NCBI RefSeq assembly: GCF_027921765.1
Contig: NZ_BSEJ01000004.1
Coordinates: 172,894 to 236,893, forward strand
Origin: Microbacterium barkeri
GTDB taxonomy: Bacteria > Actinomycetota > Actinomycetes > Actinomycetales > Microbacteriaceae
Length of the DNA: 64,000 nucleotides
Reading direction: 5' to 3'
In this document: in pieces, positions 27,620 to 35,819 of the stretch
How the letters are laid out: each line of letters opens with the position of its first letter
How positions within the stretch are numbered: position 1 is the first letter of the stretch
Position numbers and translations under genes: made by a program
The notes under the pieces: model-generated
Told to the model about the DNA's origin: nothing
Seen by the model: only the letters and a program-made list of their open reading frames with translations
Databases searched by the model: none

Positions 27620-28629
27620 GCGAGAAGACGTCCGTCGTGGAGCAGAGCTACGACCCGCGCGCGTTCGACCCGGCGACCGCGACCATCGTGGTCGTCACCT
27701 ACAACCGCTCGCACCTCCTGTCGAAGCTGCTCGTCTCGATCGGCGAGATGGATCCGAAGCCGGGCCACGTCGTCATCGTCGACAACGCGTCGTCCGACGA
27801 CACGACCGAGGTCGTCGAGTCGTTCCGCGCGGCGATCGGCACCGAGATCGTCTACCGGCGTCTCGAGGAGAACACGGGCGGCTCCGGCGGGTTCAGCGAG
27901 GGCATGCGCGTGGCGTACGAGCTCGGCTCGACCTGGATCTGGCTCATGGACGACGACGTCGAGGTGCTCCCCGACGGGCTCGCGCGCATGGGCGTGTGGG
28001 CGCCGCGCTTCAAGAGCATCCAGGGGCGCCGCTACGACTACGACGGCAGCGAGTTCTACTGGCAGTACCGCCTGTCGATCCCGCTCGGCATCCCGATCCC
28101 CTTCGCCCCGGCCGGATTCGATGCCACGGGGTACCGCGAGATGAACTCCGGGTGCTTCGAGGGGATGTTCATCCACCGCGACATCGTGCAGAAGGTCGGG
28201 CTGCCCGATCCGCGCTTCTTCATCTACTGGGACGACTCGGTGTACGGATGGCTCGCGTCGCTCCAGACGACATCCGCGATCGTCAACGAGTTCGTGCTGC
28301 GCCGCACGCGCGAGATCAAGCAGTGGGACATGGGCGTGCGCCATCTCAACGCCTCGAGCAACGCGTATCGCTACTACATCATGCGCAACCGCGGCATCAT
28401 GCGGCACTACTTCGCCGAGCACGGCGCGTACCGCCCCGTCCTCTTCGCCCTCGGCACGGCGCTGACCTTCGCCAAGGAGCTCATCCGCCTCATCGCCGTG
28501 GAGCGGACCGTGCGGGGAACGAGCAACCTCTTCCGCGGCATGCGCGACGGACGCCGCATCGCGAAGGACCGCTCGTGGCGCACCATGCCGCCGCTCGACG
28601 CTCCTGCCGCGCAGGACGAGAAGCGCTGA
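27616..28629 (+). CDS. GT2 glycosyltransferase, GlfT1-like
   Basis: 337 residues. The GT-A domain opens IVVVTYNRSHLL, has a GGSGGFSEG loop, the metal triad D112-D114 (WLMDDDVEV) and a YWDD pair D206/D207, the same arrangement as GlfT1/GlfT2. Immediate coupling to glfT2 (ATGA) supports a role as the initiating galactofuranosyltransferase. GlfT1 adds the first Galf residues to the linker lipid. It is slightly longer than M. tuberculosis GlfT1. Specificity is inferred, not seen. Confidence 0.8.
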   Translation: MSEKTSVVEQSYDPRAFDPATATIVVVTYNRSHLLSKLLVSIGEMDPKPGHVVIVDNASSDDTTEVVESFRAAIGTEIVYRRLEENTGGSGGFSEGMRVAYELGSTWIWLMDDDVEVLPDGLARMGVWAPRFKSIQGRRYDYDGSEFYWQYRLSIPLGIPIPFAPAGFDATGYREMNSGCFEGMFIHRDIVQKVGLPDPRFFIYWDDSVYGWLASLQTTSAIVNEFVLRRTREIKQWDMGVRHLNASSNAYRYYIMRNRGIMRHYFAEHGAYRPVLFALGTALTFAKELIRLIAVERTVRGTSNLFRGMRDGRRIAKDRSWRTMPPLDAPAAQDEKR

Positions 28630-28633
28630 GCCC

Positions 28634-29089
28634 GTGCTGACCATCGCCGAGGACGCGGTCGTCGACCCGTCGGTCAAGCTCCTCCACCGCGACGGCGATC
28701 GCGACATCGCGATCGGGGCCCGGACGAAGATCTACCGCGGGGCCGAGATCCTCGGCCCCGTCGAGATCGGCGAGGACGTCTTCATCAACCGAGACGCGTA
28801 CATCCGCCCCGGCACGCGCCTCGGCGACCGCGTGAACCTCGGGCCGTTCGTGCGCCTCATCACCGACACGCATGAGATCGGCGGGCACGACAAGCGCGCG
28901 GGCGACGTGCGCCACGAGCCGATCTCCGTCGGCGACGGCACCTGGATCGGCGCGGCCGTCACGGTCGTCGGGGGCGTCCGGATCGGCGCGGGGTGCGTCA
29001 TCGCGGCGGGCGCGGTCGTGACCTCGGACGTGCCGGACGACACCATGGTCGGCGGCGTGCCGGCCGCGGTCATCCGCCGCCTGCGCTGA
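28634..29089 (+). CDS. Hexapeptide-repeat acyltransferase (WbbJ-type)
   Basis: 151 residues, left-handed beta-helix O-acyltransferase. Hexapeptide repeats cover residues 20-60 and 95-145 (IGARTKIYRG, IGAGCVIAAGAVVTSDVP). The active-site loop DTHEIGGHDKRAG lies between them, and the end PDDTMVGGVPAAVI is typical. It probably acetylates a sugar, using acetyl-CoA, in the cytoplasm. It begins with GTG 4 bases after the preceding stop and so belongs to the glfT2 operon. It converges on the GT2-GtrA gene. Confidence 0.9.
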   Translation: MLTIAEDAVVDPSVKLLHRDGDRDIAIGARTKIYRGAEILGPVEIGEDVFINRDAYIRPGTRLGDRVNLGPFVRLITDTHEIGGHDKRAGDVRHEPISVGDGTWIGAAVTVVGGVRIGAGCVIAAGAVVTSDVPDDTMVGGVPAAVIRRLR

Positions 29090-29097
29090 CGCGACCG

Positions 29098-30255
29098 CTA
29101 CAGCTCGCCGGGCGCCGTGACCTGCTCGTCGATCTCCTCGAGCACGCGCTGCGTCCGCGCGGAGCGGCCGCGCCGGGGCGCGTACACGACGAGAGCGTGG
29201 AACGCGTAGCGGGCGACGAACGCGACCGCGAGCGTGATCGCCGCCGCGACGACGCTCGAGATGTGCCACGTCTCGACGAGCAGCGCGAGCACGGGGATCC
29301 GCACGAGCGCCTCGGTGTTGTTGAACGCGAACGACTTCGCGAACCGCGTGCGCCCGCTCGAGGCCTCGTCGAGCATCTCGCGGAAGACGAACCGCTCCTG
29401 GAGGAGGAAGTTCCCGATGATCGTGGCCTCCGCGGCGATGATCGCCGCCCAGATGTAGGGCATCCCGAGCTGCGTGAGCGTCCACATGATCGCGAGGTTC
29501 GCGACCGCGCCGAGCCCGCCGATGATCGCGAACGCCGACATCTTGCCGAAGCGCAGCGCCGCGAGCTGCACGAGGAAGCGGCCCCCCTGGCGGATCGACG
29601 CCTTCGACGCGCCCGCCGCGCGCTCGGCGAAGTCGAACGGGATCTCGGCGACGCGCAGCTGCTGCCGCGCGAGGATCTCGAGGAGGATCTTGAAACCGCG
29701 CGGGCGCAGGAGCGCGACGTCGACGCGCGTGCGGTCGACGAGGAAGAACCCGGTCATGGGGTCGGAGCAGTCGCGCAGTCGCAGCGGGAACATCGCCTTC
29801 GTGAGCGCGGTGGTGACGCGCGAGACGAGGTTGCGGGTGAGATCGGCGAGACCCGCCGCCGAGCCGTCGCGCACGTAGCGCGACGCGACGACCGCGTCGA
29901 CGTCTCCCGCGCGGAAGCGCGCGACGAGCGCGGGGATCCGCTCGGGCGGGTGCTGGAGGTCGCCGTCGATCACGACGCACGCGTCGTGGGCCGCCTGCTC
30001 GAGGCCCAGGATCACGGCGCCGCTGAGCCCGCCGACCGGCTCGTCGCGGTGGATGACGCGCACGGGGATGTCGACGAGGCCGGCGACGCGGCGCACCTCG
30101 TCGGCCGTTCCGTCGCTCGAGTCGTCGACGAACAGGACCTCGCACGCGACACCGTCCATGGCGGCGACGATGCGCCGCACGAGCGGCTCGACATTCGGAG
30201 CCTCGTTGTAGGTGGGGACGATGATCGTCGCGCCGGCGAAGTGGTCGATCGTCAT
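29098..30255 (-). CDS. Polyprenol-phosphate glycosyltransferase fused to GtrA flippase domain
   Basis: 385 residues. The DPM1-type GT2 domain covers about 1-235: TIIVPTYNEAPNV, VDDSSDGT, the metal motif IDGDLQHPPE, and SRYVRDG. A GtrA domain of four helices covers about 240-365 (IIGGLGAVANLAIMWTL, ATIIGNFLLQERFVF). The first half makes a polyprenyl-phosphate sugar; the second likely flips it. It is the last gene of a leftward four-gene operon and its ATG overlaps the preceding stop. The pairing with two multi-spanning proteins upstream suggests an extracytoplasmic transfer route. Confidence 0.93.
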   Translation of the reverse strand: MTIDHFAGATIIVPTYNEAPNVEPLVRRIVAAMDGVACEVLFVDDSSDGTADEVRRVAGLVDIPVRVIHRDEPVGGLSGAVILGLEQAAHDACVVIDGDLQHPPERIPALVARFRAGDVDAVVASRYVRDGSAAGLADLTRNLVSRVTTALTKAMFPLRLRDCSDPMTGFFLVDRTRVDVALLRPRGFKILLEILARQQLRVAEIPFDFAERAAGASKASIRQGGRFLVQLAALRFGKMSAFAIIGGLGAVANLAIMWTLTQLGMPYIWAAIIAAEATIIGNFLLQERFVFREMLDEASSGRTRFAKSFAFNNTEALVRIPVLALLVETWHISSVVAAAITLAVAFVARYAFHALVVYAPRRGRSARTQRVLEEIDEQVTAPGEL

Positions 30256-31973
30256 CCGGGGGTCGCGTCGCTCTCGGTCAGGGGCGCCGGGGCGGCCGGC
30301 GCGAGGTCGTCCTCCCGATTCTGCCAGCGGACGGGGGTGAGCATCATGCCGATCGCGAGCACGCTCCCGTACACGAGCGGCAGGATGTACCGCGGCAGCG
30401 CGACCGGGCTCGCCACGAGGAAGGCGAGGTTCACGAGGAGAGGCGACACCGCGAGGACGTGCAGCGGGCTGCGCCGGCGGATGGCGTACGCGAGCGCGAT
30501 GAGCGGCACCCACGACGCGTAGAACGCCTTCGAGGAGAGGAGGTTGCCTTCCGCGAGCGACTCGGTCGCGCGGTTGACCGCGAGGCGCGCGTCGTCGAGT
30601 GCGGCCGACTCGTGGAGGTCCTCGATGGCGGCCTCGATCTCGGCGCGCGTCGTGGTCGGCAGAGCCCTGGCCTCCCAGAAGTCGAGATAGCGGTCGAGCA
30701 CGATCCCGCTCTGGAAGATCATCGGCGTGACCGGGGCGAAGTACTCGAAGGTGTTCGCGGCCGTCGCCGACAGCGCGGTGCCCGGATAGCGGATCACCTG
30801 CGCGAGCCACACCCGCGCGTAGGCGAGACGCTCCTCGGAGCCGGCCTCGAGGTTCCAGCGGCCCTTCACCGTGTCCGAGCGCCGCGGCACATACGCCTCG
30901 CCGAGGCCGTCGTAGCGCAGCACGGCGTCGATGACCGCGCGCTCGTCTGCGGGGATCTCGTCGCCGTGCTCGGCGACGATGCGCGCGGTCTGCTGGACGG
31001 GGATCGTGAGCATGTCGGTCGCTGTGCCGGGCGCGATGCCGATCGCGGGGAGGACGAGGAGCGGCCACACGACATTCGTCACGAGGAGCGCTCCCGCAGT
31101 CCCCGCTGCGACGCGCAGGCGGGCCCGCCGCGCGCAGATCACCAGCAGGACGACGGCGCACACGACGACGAGGTAGACGTTGGTGCGCTTGGCGAGGATG
31201 AGCGGGATGACGATGGCGAGCGCGACGACGCCCACGCGCGCACTGAGCAGCACGCGCCCGCGCGTGCGCACGGCCTCGACGAAGAGCACGAGGAAGGGGA
31301 GCCAGAACACGGCGGCGAACGCGTCCTTGCTCATGACCGACGGCGCGGCCATGAAGACCGGCAGGACGGCGACCGCCGCTGTCAGCGTCCAGCGGATGGG
31401 GCGCGCCATCCCGAGCCATCCGAGGTAGGTGAGCACGAGGGCCGCACCGGCCGCCGTGGCGGCTTCCTGCAGGAGGAGGAAGGCGAACAGGCCGATCCGA
31501 TCGTCGCCGAGCGCGGATCCGAGATCCCAGAACCATCCGAAGACCATCGTGTCGAACCACGGATGGTGGTCGGTCTGCTCGAGCAGCCCCATCCACTGGA
31601 GCCGCTGCGTGATGGTGTCGCTGTCGACGTTGCCCGGCGCGTGCACGAGCAGCCACGGCAGCCAGCCGGCGAGGATGGCGCCGGCTGTCGGCAGCAGGCG
31701 CCGGCGCGCGGTCTCGCGGAAGGACGCCGGCTCGGGCGCCGCGCGACGCCCGTCGAGCCAGCGGAACAGCAGGGTCAGCGGGACGAAGAGCGCGGCGCCG
31801 AGTCCGAGGACGACGAGGCCGCTGCCGACCGCGGCGCCGACGGAGCCGGCGAACCACACCGCACTGTCGTTCGCGTCGAACGACGCCCCCACGACGACGA
31901 ACGCCGCGAGGACGAGCGCCGTGGCCGCGGCATGCGGGTCCCACAGGGCCCGCAGCGCGGAGGGGCGGTTCAC
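30252..31973 (-). CDS. Multi-spanning membrane protein, DUF6020-like, possible GT-C glycosyltransferase (copy 1)
   Basis: 573 residues with about 11 helices. It starts at GTG 31973, overlapping the stop of the related upstream gene (GTGA). The loop after the second or third helix holds PGNVDSDTITQRLQWMG and HHPWFDTMVFGW; a later loop carries PVQQTARIVAEHGDEIP and RWNLEAG. The upstream gene has counterparts of each (FFDTYRSL, EPVGHSLLIAAWNG, PLQQIARIAHDHH), so the two are paralogues. Acidic residues in the first external loop are what GT-C enzymes use. Sugar transfer from a polyprenyl carrier is inferred from this and from the adjacent GT2-GtrA gene. Confidence 0.75.
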   Translation of the reverse strand: MNRPSALRALWDPHAAATALVLAAFVVVGASFDANDSAVWFAGSVGAAVGSGLVVLGLGAALFVPLTLLFRWLDGRRAAPEPASFRETARRRLLPTAGAILAGWLPWLLVHAPGNVDSDTITQRLQWMGLLEQTDHHPWFDTMVFGWFWDLGSALGDDRIGLFAFLLLQEAATAAGAALVLTYLGWLGMARPIRWTLTAAVAVLPVFMAAPSVMSKDAFAAVFWLPFLVLFVEAVRTRGRVLLSARVGVVALAIVIPLILAKRTNVYLVVVCAVVLLVICARRARLRVAAGTAGALLVTNVVWPLLVLPAIGIAPGTATDMLTIPVQQTARIVAEHGDEIPADERAVIDAVLRYDGLGEAYVPRRSDTVKGRWNLEAGSEERLAYARVWLAQVIRYPGTALSATAANTFEYFAPVTPMIFQSGIVLDRYLDFWEARALPTTTRAEIEAAIEDLHESAALDDARLAVNRATESLAEGNLLSSKAFYASWVPLIALAYAIRRRSPLHVLAVSPLLVNLAFLVASPVALPRYILPLVYGSVLAIGMMLTPVRWQNREDDLAPAAPAPLTESDATPG

Positions 31974-33856
31974 GCCTGCGCCCGCTGCGTCTCGGCCGAC
32001 GGGGAGGACGCCTCGCTCCTGTTCCGCCGACGGGCGACGAGGGCGACAGCGACCGCGAGCGGCGCCGTCGCGAAGAACCCGAGCGCGTAGCGCATGCCGC
32101 CCGAGACCGGGCCGGCGAGGAAGGTCGCCATGAGCGCGGCGGCCGGCAGGGCGAAGGCCGCCTCGAGCCCGGCGCGCTTGCGCCAGAGCACGACGAGCGC
32201 GAGGATCCAGATCCACGTGACGAAGCCCGGAGACAGCGTCATCCCGATCACGGGGATCGCGAGATACCCCTCGTCGAGGAGCCCGTGACGCTCGATGAGC
32301 GCGCGGATCCCCGTGAGCGGCTCCCCCTGCTCGCGGTCGCCCGTGATCTGATACGGGATGTCGAGGACGATCCCGCGGATGTCGTTCCACGACTCGCGCA
32401 CGACGCCGTCGTACGAGGGCGCGCCCGGCGCCCAGTAGCCGACCGTGTTCGCGAGCGTCGCGGTGATCGCGGACCCGGGGTACTCGGCGACGAGCCGCAG
32501 CCATCCACTCACGAACTCCCCCGTCGTCCGCTCCTCCCACGCCGCCCGCGCGTCGAGCTTGATCGGGTCCGCGAAGCCAGGGATGTAGTGGTCGCCGACG
32601 TCGTCGACGCTCCACCACGTGAAGACGTCGTCCACGAACGCCCGGTCCTCGTCGCTCATCGTCGCGTGGTGGTCGTGCGCGATCCGCGCGATCTGCTGCA
32701 GCGGAACCGACCACGCCTCGGTCTTCGGGCCGGGCTGCACGTCGAGCGCCGCGGAGAGCGGCCCCGCATAGAGTCCGTACGCGACGACGCACGCCGCGAG
32801 CACGGCGCCGACGCGCTTCCACTGGCGGCGGAACGGGATGATGAGCAGTGCGACGCCGAGCAGGACGACGTGGACGCCGTTGTTCCGGAGGACCATGGTC
32901 GCGATGCCCGCCGTGAGCAGGAGGACCCACGGCGACCGCGCGCGATCCCCGCGTCGGACGGCGCGCGAGACCTCGACGATCCCGATGAGGAAGAGCACGA
33001 AGGCCGACATGAAGGGGATGTCCTTCACGACCGTGATCGACGACAGGCTGAGCACGGGCAGCAGCGCGATCCACGCCCAGAGCGCCCACCACATGCGCGG
33101 CCCGACGCCCCATGCCGCGATGCGCCAGAGCAGCACGGCGAACACCGCGGTGGTCGACAGCATCTGCAGGACGGCCGCGAACGCGAGCGCCGCGGAATCG
33201 CTCAGGCCGAGGAGCTGCCACACGCCGTTCCACGCCGCGATGAGGAGGGAGTGCCCGACCGGCTCGTAGGACTCCCAGGGGCCGAGCCCGCGCGCGTAGG
33301 AGAGGCTCCGGTAGGTGTCGAAGAAGATGAGCCCCGGCCACCACACGAGCAGGTACGGCAGTCGGCAGAGCACGATGAGCCCGAAGACGAGCCCGAGGGG
33401 GCGCCATGGCGTCGGCCCCGGTGCCCGCAGCGCCTCGACGAGTCGGCTGAGCCGCCCGCGACGGGGAGCGGGCACGGCGGCGGCGTCGGGCGTCGCGCGG
33501 TCGGCGAGATGCAGCAGGACCGCTGCGCCGAGGACGGCGGCGTACGCGGTGCCGAGGCCGTGCACGGCGCTCCAGCCCGACGGACGCAGCAGCCAGAGGT
33601 CGGCCTCCTCACGCAGGAGGGAGATGCCGGCCAGCTCCGCGACCGCGTAGGCGAGGCCCACCGGCACCGCCCAGCGCCAGACCTCGCGCGGCAGACGGCC
33701 GAGAGCGAGCCATCCGCCGTAGGCGATCGCCGCGAACGCCGCGATCGCGACGAGGCTGTTCCCCTCGAGCACCTCGCCGAGGGTCGCGGGCGTCGTGCCC
33801 GCGCACAGGGCGAGCGTCGTGGCGAACGCGCCCGCCACGGCGATGAGCACGCGCAC
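31970..33856 (-). CDS. Multi-spanning membrane protein, DUF6020-like, possible GT-C glycosyltransferase (copy 2)
   Basis: 628 residues with about 12-13 helices. It carries the same landmarks as its downstream neighbour: a first external loop WWPGLIFFDTYRSLSY, GHSLLIAAWNG, KDIPFMSAFVLFL, the loop PLQQIARIAHDHHATMSDEDR, and a long external region before the last helices. An extra N-terminal set of about four helices distinguishes it. It starts 3 bases after the stop of the upstream glycosyltransferase. Function inferred as for copy 1; the acceptor is unknown. Confidence 0.75.
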   Translation of the reverse strand: MRVLIAVAGAFATTLALCAGTTPATLGEVLEGNSLVAIAAFAAIAYGGWLALGRLPREVWRWAVPVGLAYAVAELAGISLLREEADLWLLRPSGWSAVHGLGTAYAAVLGAAVLLHLADRATPDAAAVPAPRRGRLSRLVEALRAPGPTPWRPLGLVFGLIVLCRLPYLLVWWPGLIFFDTYRSLSYARGLGPWESYEPVGHSLLIAAWNGVWQLLGLSDSAALAFAAVLQMLSTTAVFAVLLWRIAAWGVGPRMWWALWAWIALLPVLSLSSITVVKDIPFMSAFVLFLIGIVEVSRAVRRGDRARSPWVLLLTAGIATMVLRNNGVHVVLLGVALLIIPFRRQWKRVGAVLAACVVAYGLYAGPLSAALDVQPGPKTEAWSVPLQQIARIAHDHHATMSDEDRAFVDDVFTWWSVDDVGDHYIPGFADPIKLDARAAWEERTTGEFVSGWLRLVAEYPGSAITATLANTVGYWAPGAPSYDGVVRESWNDIRGIVLDIPYQITGDREQGEPLTGIRALIERHGLLDEGYLAIPVIGMTLSPGFVTWIWILALVVLWRKRAGLEAAFALPAAALMATFLAGPVSGGMRYALGFFATAPLAVAVALVARRRNRSEASSPSAETQRAQA

Positions 33857-33859
33857 GGC

Positions 33860-35674
33860 TCAGACCTCGGGGGCGCGCCAGCCGCGCCACTGCTCGAACG
33901 AGCCGTTCAGGAGCTGCGAGTCGGTGCGCTCCCACGTGTGCTTGGACGAGTGGCGGATGTACATGTAGCCGAGCGAATGCGTGCGGTACCCGATGCCGCC
34001 CTGCGTCTCGACGCGGATGAGCACCGAGCGGTCCGTGGAGTTCGGCGTGGGACGCCATCCGCCGAGCGCGTCGAAGGCCGCCCGCGACAGGAGCATCGCG
34101 CCGCCGGCGACCTGGTCGTGGTAGCGCTCGGTCGCGAACGTCCGGTGCACGGTCTGCGCGACCTCCTCGAAGAAGAGGTACTCCGTCGTCTTCCCGACGA
34201 TGTCGGCACGGGAGTAGAGGTGCGCGAGGACGAGGTCGAAGACGTGGTGCTCGCTGTACCAGTCGTCGTCGTCGAGCTTGGTGATGAGGTCGCCGCTCGA
34301 GCGCCGGACGCCCTCGGCGAGGGCCGCGCCGAACAGGACGGTGCTCGGGACCTCGACCACGGTCACATCGAGCCCGCCGAGCTCGACCCCCGACAGGTCG
34401 GGAGCGGGGATCCCGTGCGCGACGACCACGACCTCCATGTGCGGGTACGTCTGCCGCGCCATCATCTCGAGCACGCCGGGGATCAGCTCGCCGCGCATCG
34501 TCGAGAGCACGACGCTCACCGAAGGGAGGTAGCGCGAGCCCGTGCGATGCTCGACGGCCGACGCGAGGCGCAGGAAGCCGGCGTGGTCGTGCATCGCGGC
34601 GCGCCGCAGCGCGACCGAGCGGCGCTCGCGCTCGAGCCCCATCGCGGGCCGATACGGGCGCCGGATGGCGTCGGCGATCCGCGGCGAGAGCTGCTCGGGC
34701 GCGATGGCGACGCTGTCCGGCAGGGAGTGCAGGATGACGCCGGCCGCCGCGAGCTCGGCGAAGCGGGTCGTGAGTCCCTCGGGGACGGGGCCGGCGAGCC
34801 CTGCGAGCGGCGAGAGGTCGACCGCCTCGACATTGCGGACGGCGGCGACGTCGCGCGCGCTGAGCGGCTCCGCGATGGCGAACTCGATGGGGCGGAGGTC
34901 GGGGTCGGTCGCGCCGAGGAGCCGGACGACCCCGCGCGGACGGTCGATGACGAGCCGTCGCGCCGGCGGCGACGGCTTGAACCCGAGGATGCGCCCGATC
35001 GGGTTGTGCACGTTGAGGTCGATGACCGGCCGCTCGACGCGCGGGTGCCCGAGGAGGGCCTCCCCCACCGTGAGCTGGTGGACGGCATCCTCCTCCTCGC
35101 GCGCGAGATCGGTGCGCGCGGTCAGCAGCACATCGGCCTTGCGCAGGTGCCGTCCCTCGAGGGCGGGGGCGATCGGCTCGAGCTGCGGGATGCGCCGGCT
35201 CGGCAGGAGCGGCAGAGCCTCGGCGCCCGCGCTCGGATCGACCGCGAGAAGCGGGAAGCCCGCCCCGACGACCGGGGCGTCCGGGACGAAGGCCGGGATG
35301 AGGGCGTCGAGCACGCGCGCGACGGGAAGCGGCGCGTGCAGCGAGACGTGCGCCGACGCCGTGCGGCGCGCGGGGTCGTGCGAGAGCGTGACCGTGCGCG
35401 TGTCGCGCAGCGGCGCCATCCGGCCGCGCCAGCGCGGCGAGGGCGCCTCCCAGCGCTCGATGTGGACGCGCAGGTCCTGCGTCATCGCGCCGTCGGCGGC
35501 CATCGCGAGGTGACGGAGCGCGTCGACGTCCGGCACCCGCAGGCGCACGGGCAGCGGCTCGTCCGCCGTCGACGCGAGCGCCGACGCCTGGCGCGGATCG
35601 GTCACGACGTGCTCGCCGTCGCGGTCCGGGGCGTCCTGCTCATCGGGGCGACGGAACCAGCGGCGGACGGGCAT
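33860..35674 (-). CDS. Glycosyltransferase with novel N-terminal region and C-terminal GT2 domain
   Basis: 604 residues. Only the last 220 are recognisable: SVSVVLSTMRGELIPGVL, KLDDDDWYSEHHVFD with the metal aspartates, and GGAMLLSRAAFDALGG. The first 380 residues have no family I can name. They contain short conserved-looking blocks such as NVHNPIGRILGF and VDLSPLAGLAGPVPEGL, and no membrane helix. It is the first gene of the leftward operon leading to the two DUF6020-like proteins and GT2-GtrA. It is divergent from another GT2 gene. It probably adds a sugar in the cytoplasm; the donor is unknown. Confidence 0.85.
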   Translation of the reverse strand: MPVRRWFRRPDEQDAPDRDGEHVVTDPRQASALASTADEPLPVRLRVPDVDALRHLAMAADGAMTQDLRVHIERWEAPSPRWRGRMAPLRDTRTVTLSHDPARRTASAHVSLHAPLPVARVLDALIPAFVPDAPVVGAGFPLLAVDPSAGAEALPLLPSRRIPQLEPIAPALEGRHLRKADVLLTARTDLAREEEDAVHQLTVGEALLGHPRVERPVIDLNVHNPIGRILGFKPSPPARRLVIDRPRGVVRLLGATDPDLRPIEFAIAEPLSARDVAAVRNVEAVDLSPLAGLAGPVPEGLTTRFAELAAAGVILHSLPDSVAIAPEQLSPRIADAIRRPYRPAMGLERERRSVALRRAAMHDHAGFLRLASAVEHRTGSRYLPSVSVVLSTMRGELIPGVLEMMARQTYPHMEVVVVAHGIPAPDLSGVELGGLDVTVVEVPSTVLFGAALAEGVRRSSGDLITKLDDDDWYSEHHVFDLVLAHLYSRADIVGKTTEYLFFEEVAQTVHRTFATERYHDQVAGGAMLLSRAAFDALGGWRPTPNSTDRSVLIRVETQGGIGYRTHSLGYMYIRHSSKHTWERTDSQLLNGSFEQWRGWRAPEV

Positions 35675-35728
35675 AGATCGATCGGCTCCCCGAGTCGGCG
35701 GACGGATGGCCGCGAGCGCGGCGCGAGG

Positions 35729-35734
35729 AGTCTA
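35729..35734 (-). promoter_or_regulatory. Candidate -10 element TAGACT for the leftward glycosyltransferase operon
   Basis: Reads TAGACT on the minus strand, 54 bases before the ATG at 35674. The -35 is not recognisable. Confidence 0.3.
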
Positions 35735-35807
35735 TCGTGCGCGCCTTTCGTCCCCGTGAGAGCGCGTCCGGCGGGCCGCGTCCACCGGTCTCGGAGAAAG
35801 CGCACCG

Positions 35808-35813
35808 TAGAAT
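35808..35813 (+). promoter_or_regulatory. -10 element TAGAAT for the GT2/acyltransferase pair
   Basis: TAGAAT ends 6 bases before GTG 35820, predicting a leaderless mRNA. It is one of the best -10 matches in the window. Confidence 0.6.
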
Positions 35814-35819
35814 GACGCG

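Noticed and set aside
32285..35815. 1176-codon plus-strand open frame opposite the DUF6020-like and GT genes
   Set aside because: Antisense to three well-supported genes; Arg/Glu/Asp-rich with no motif.
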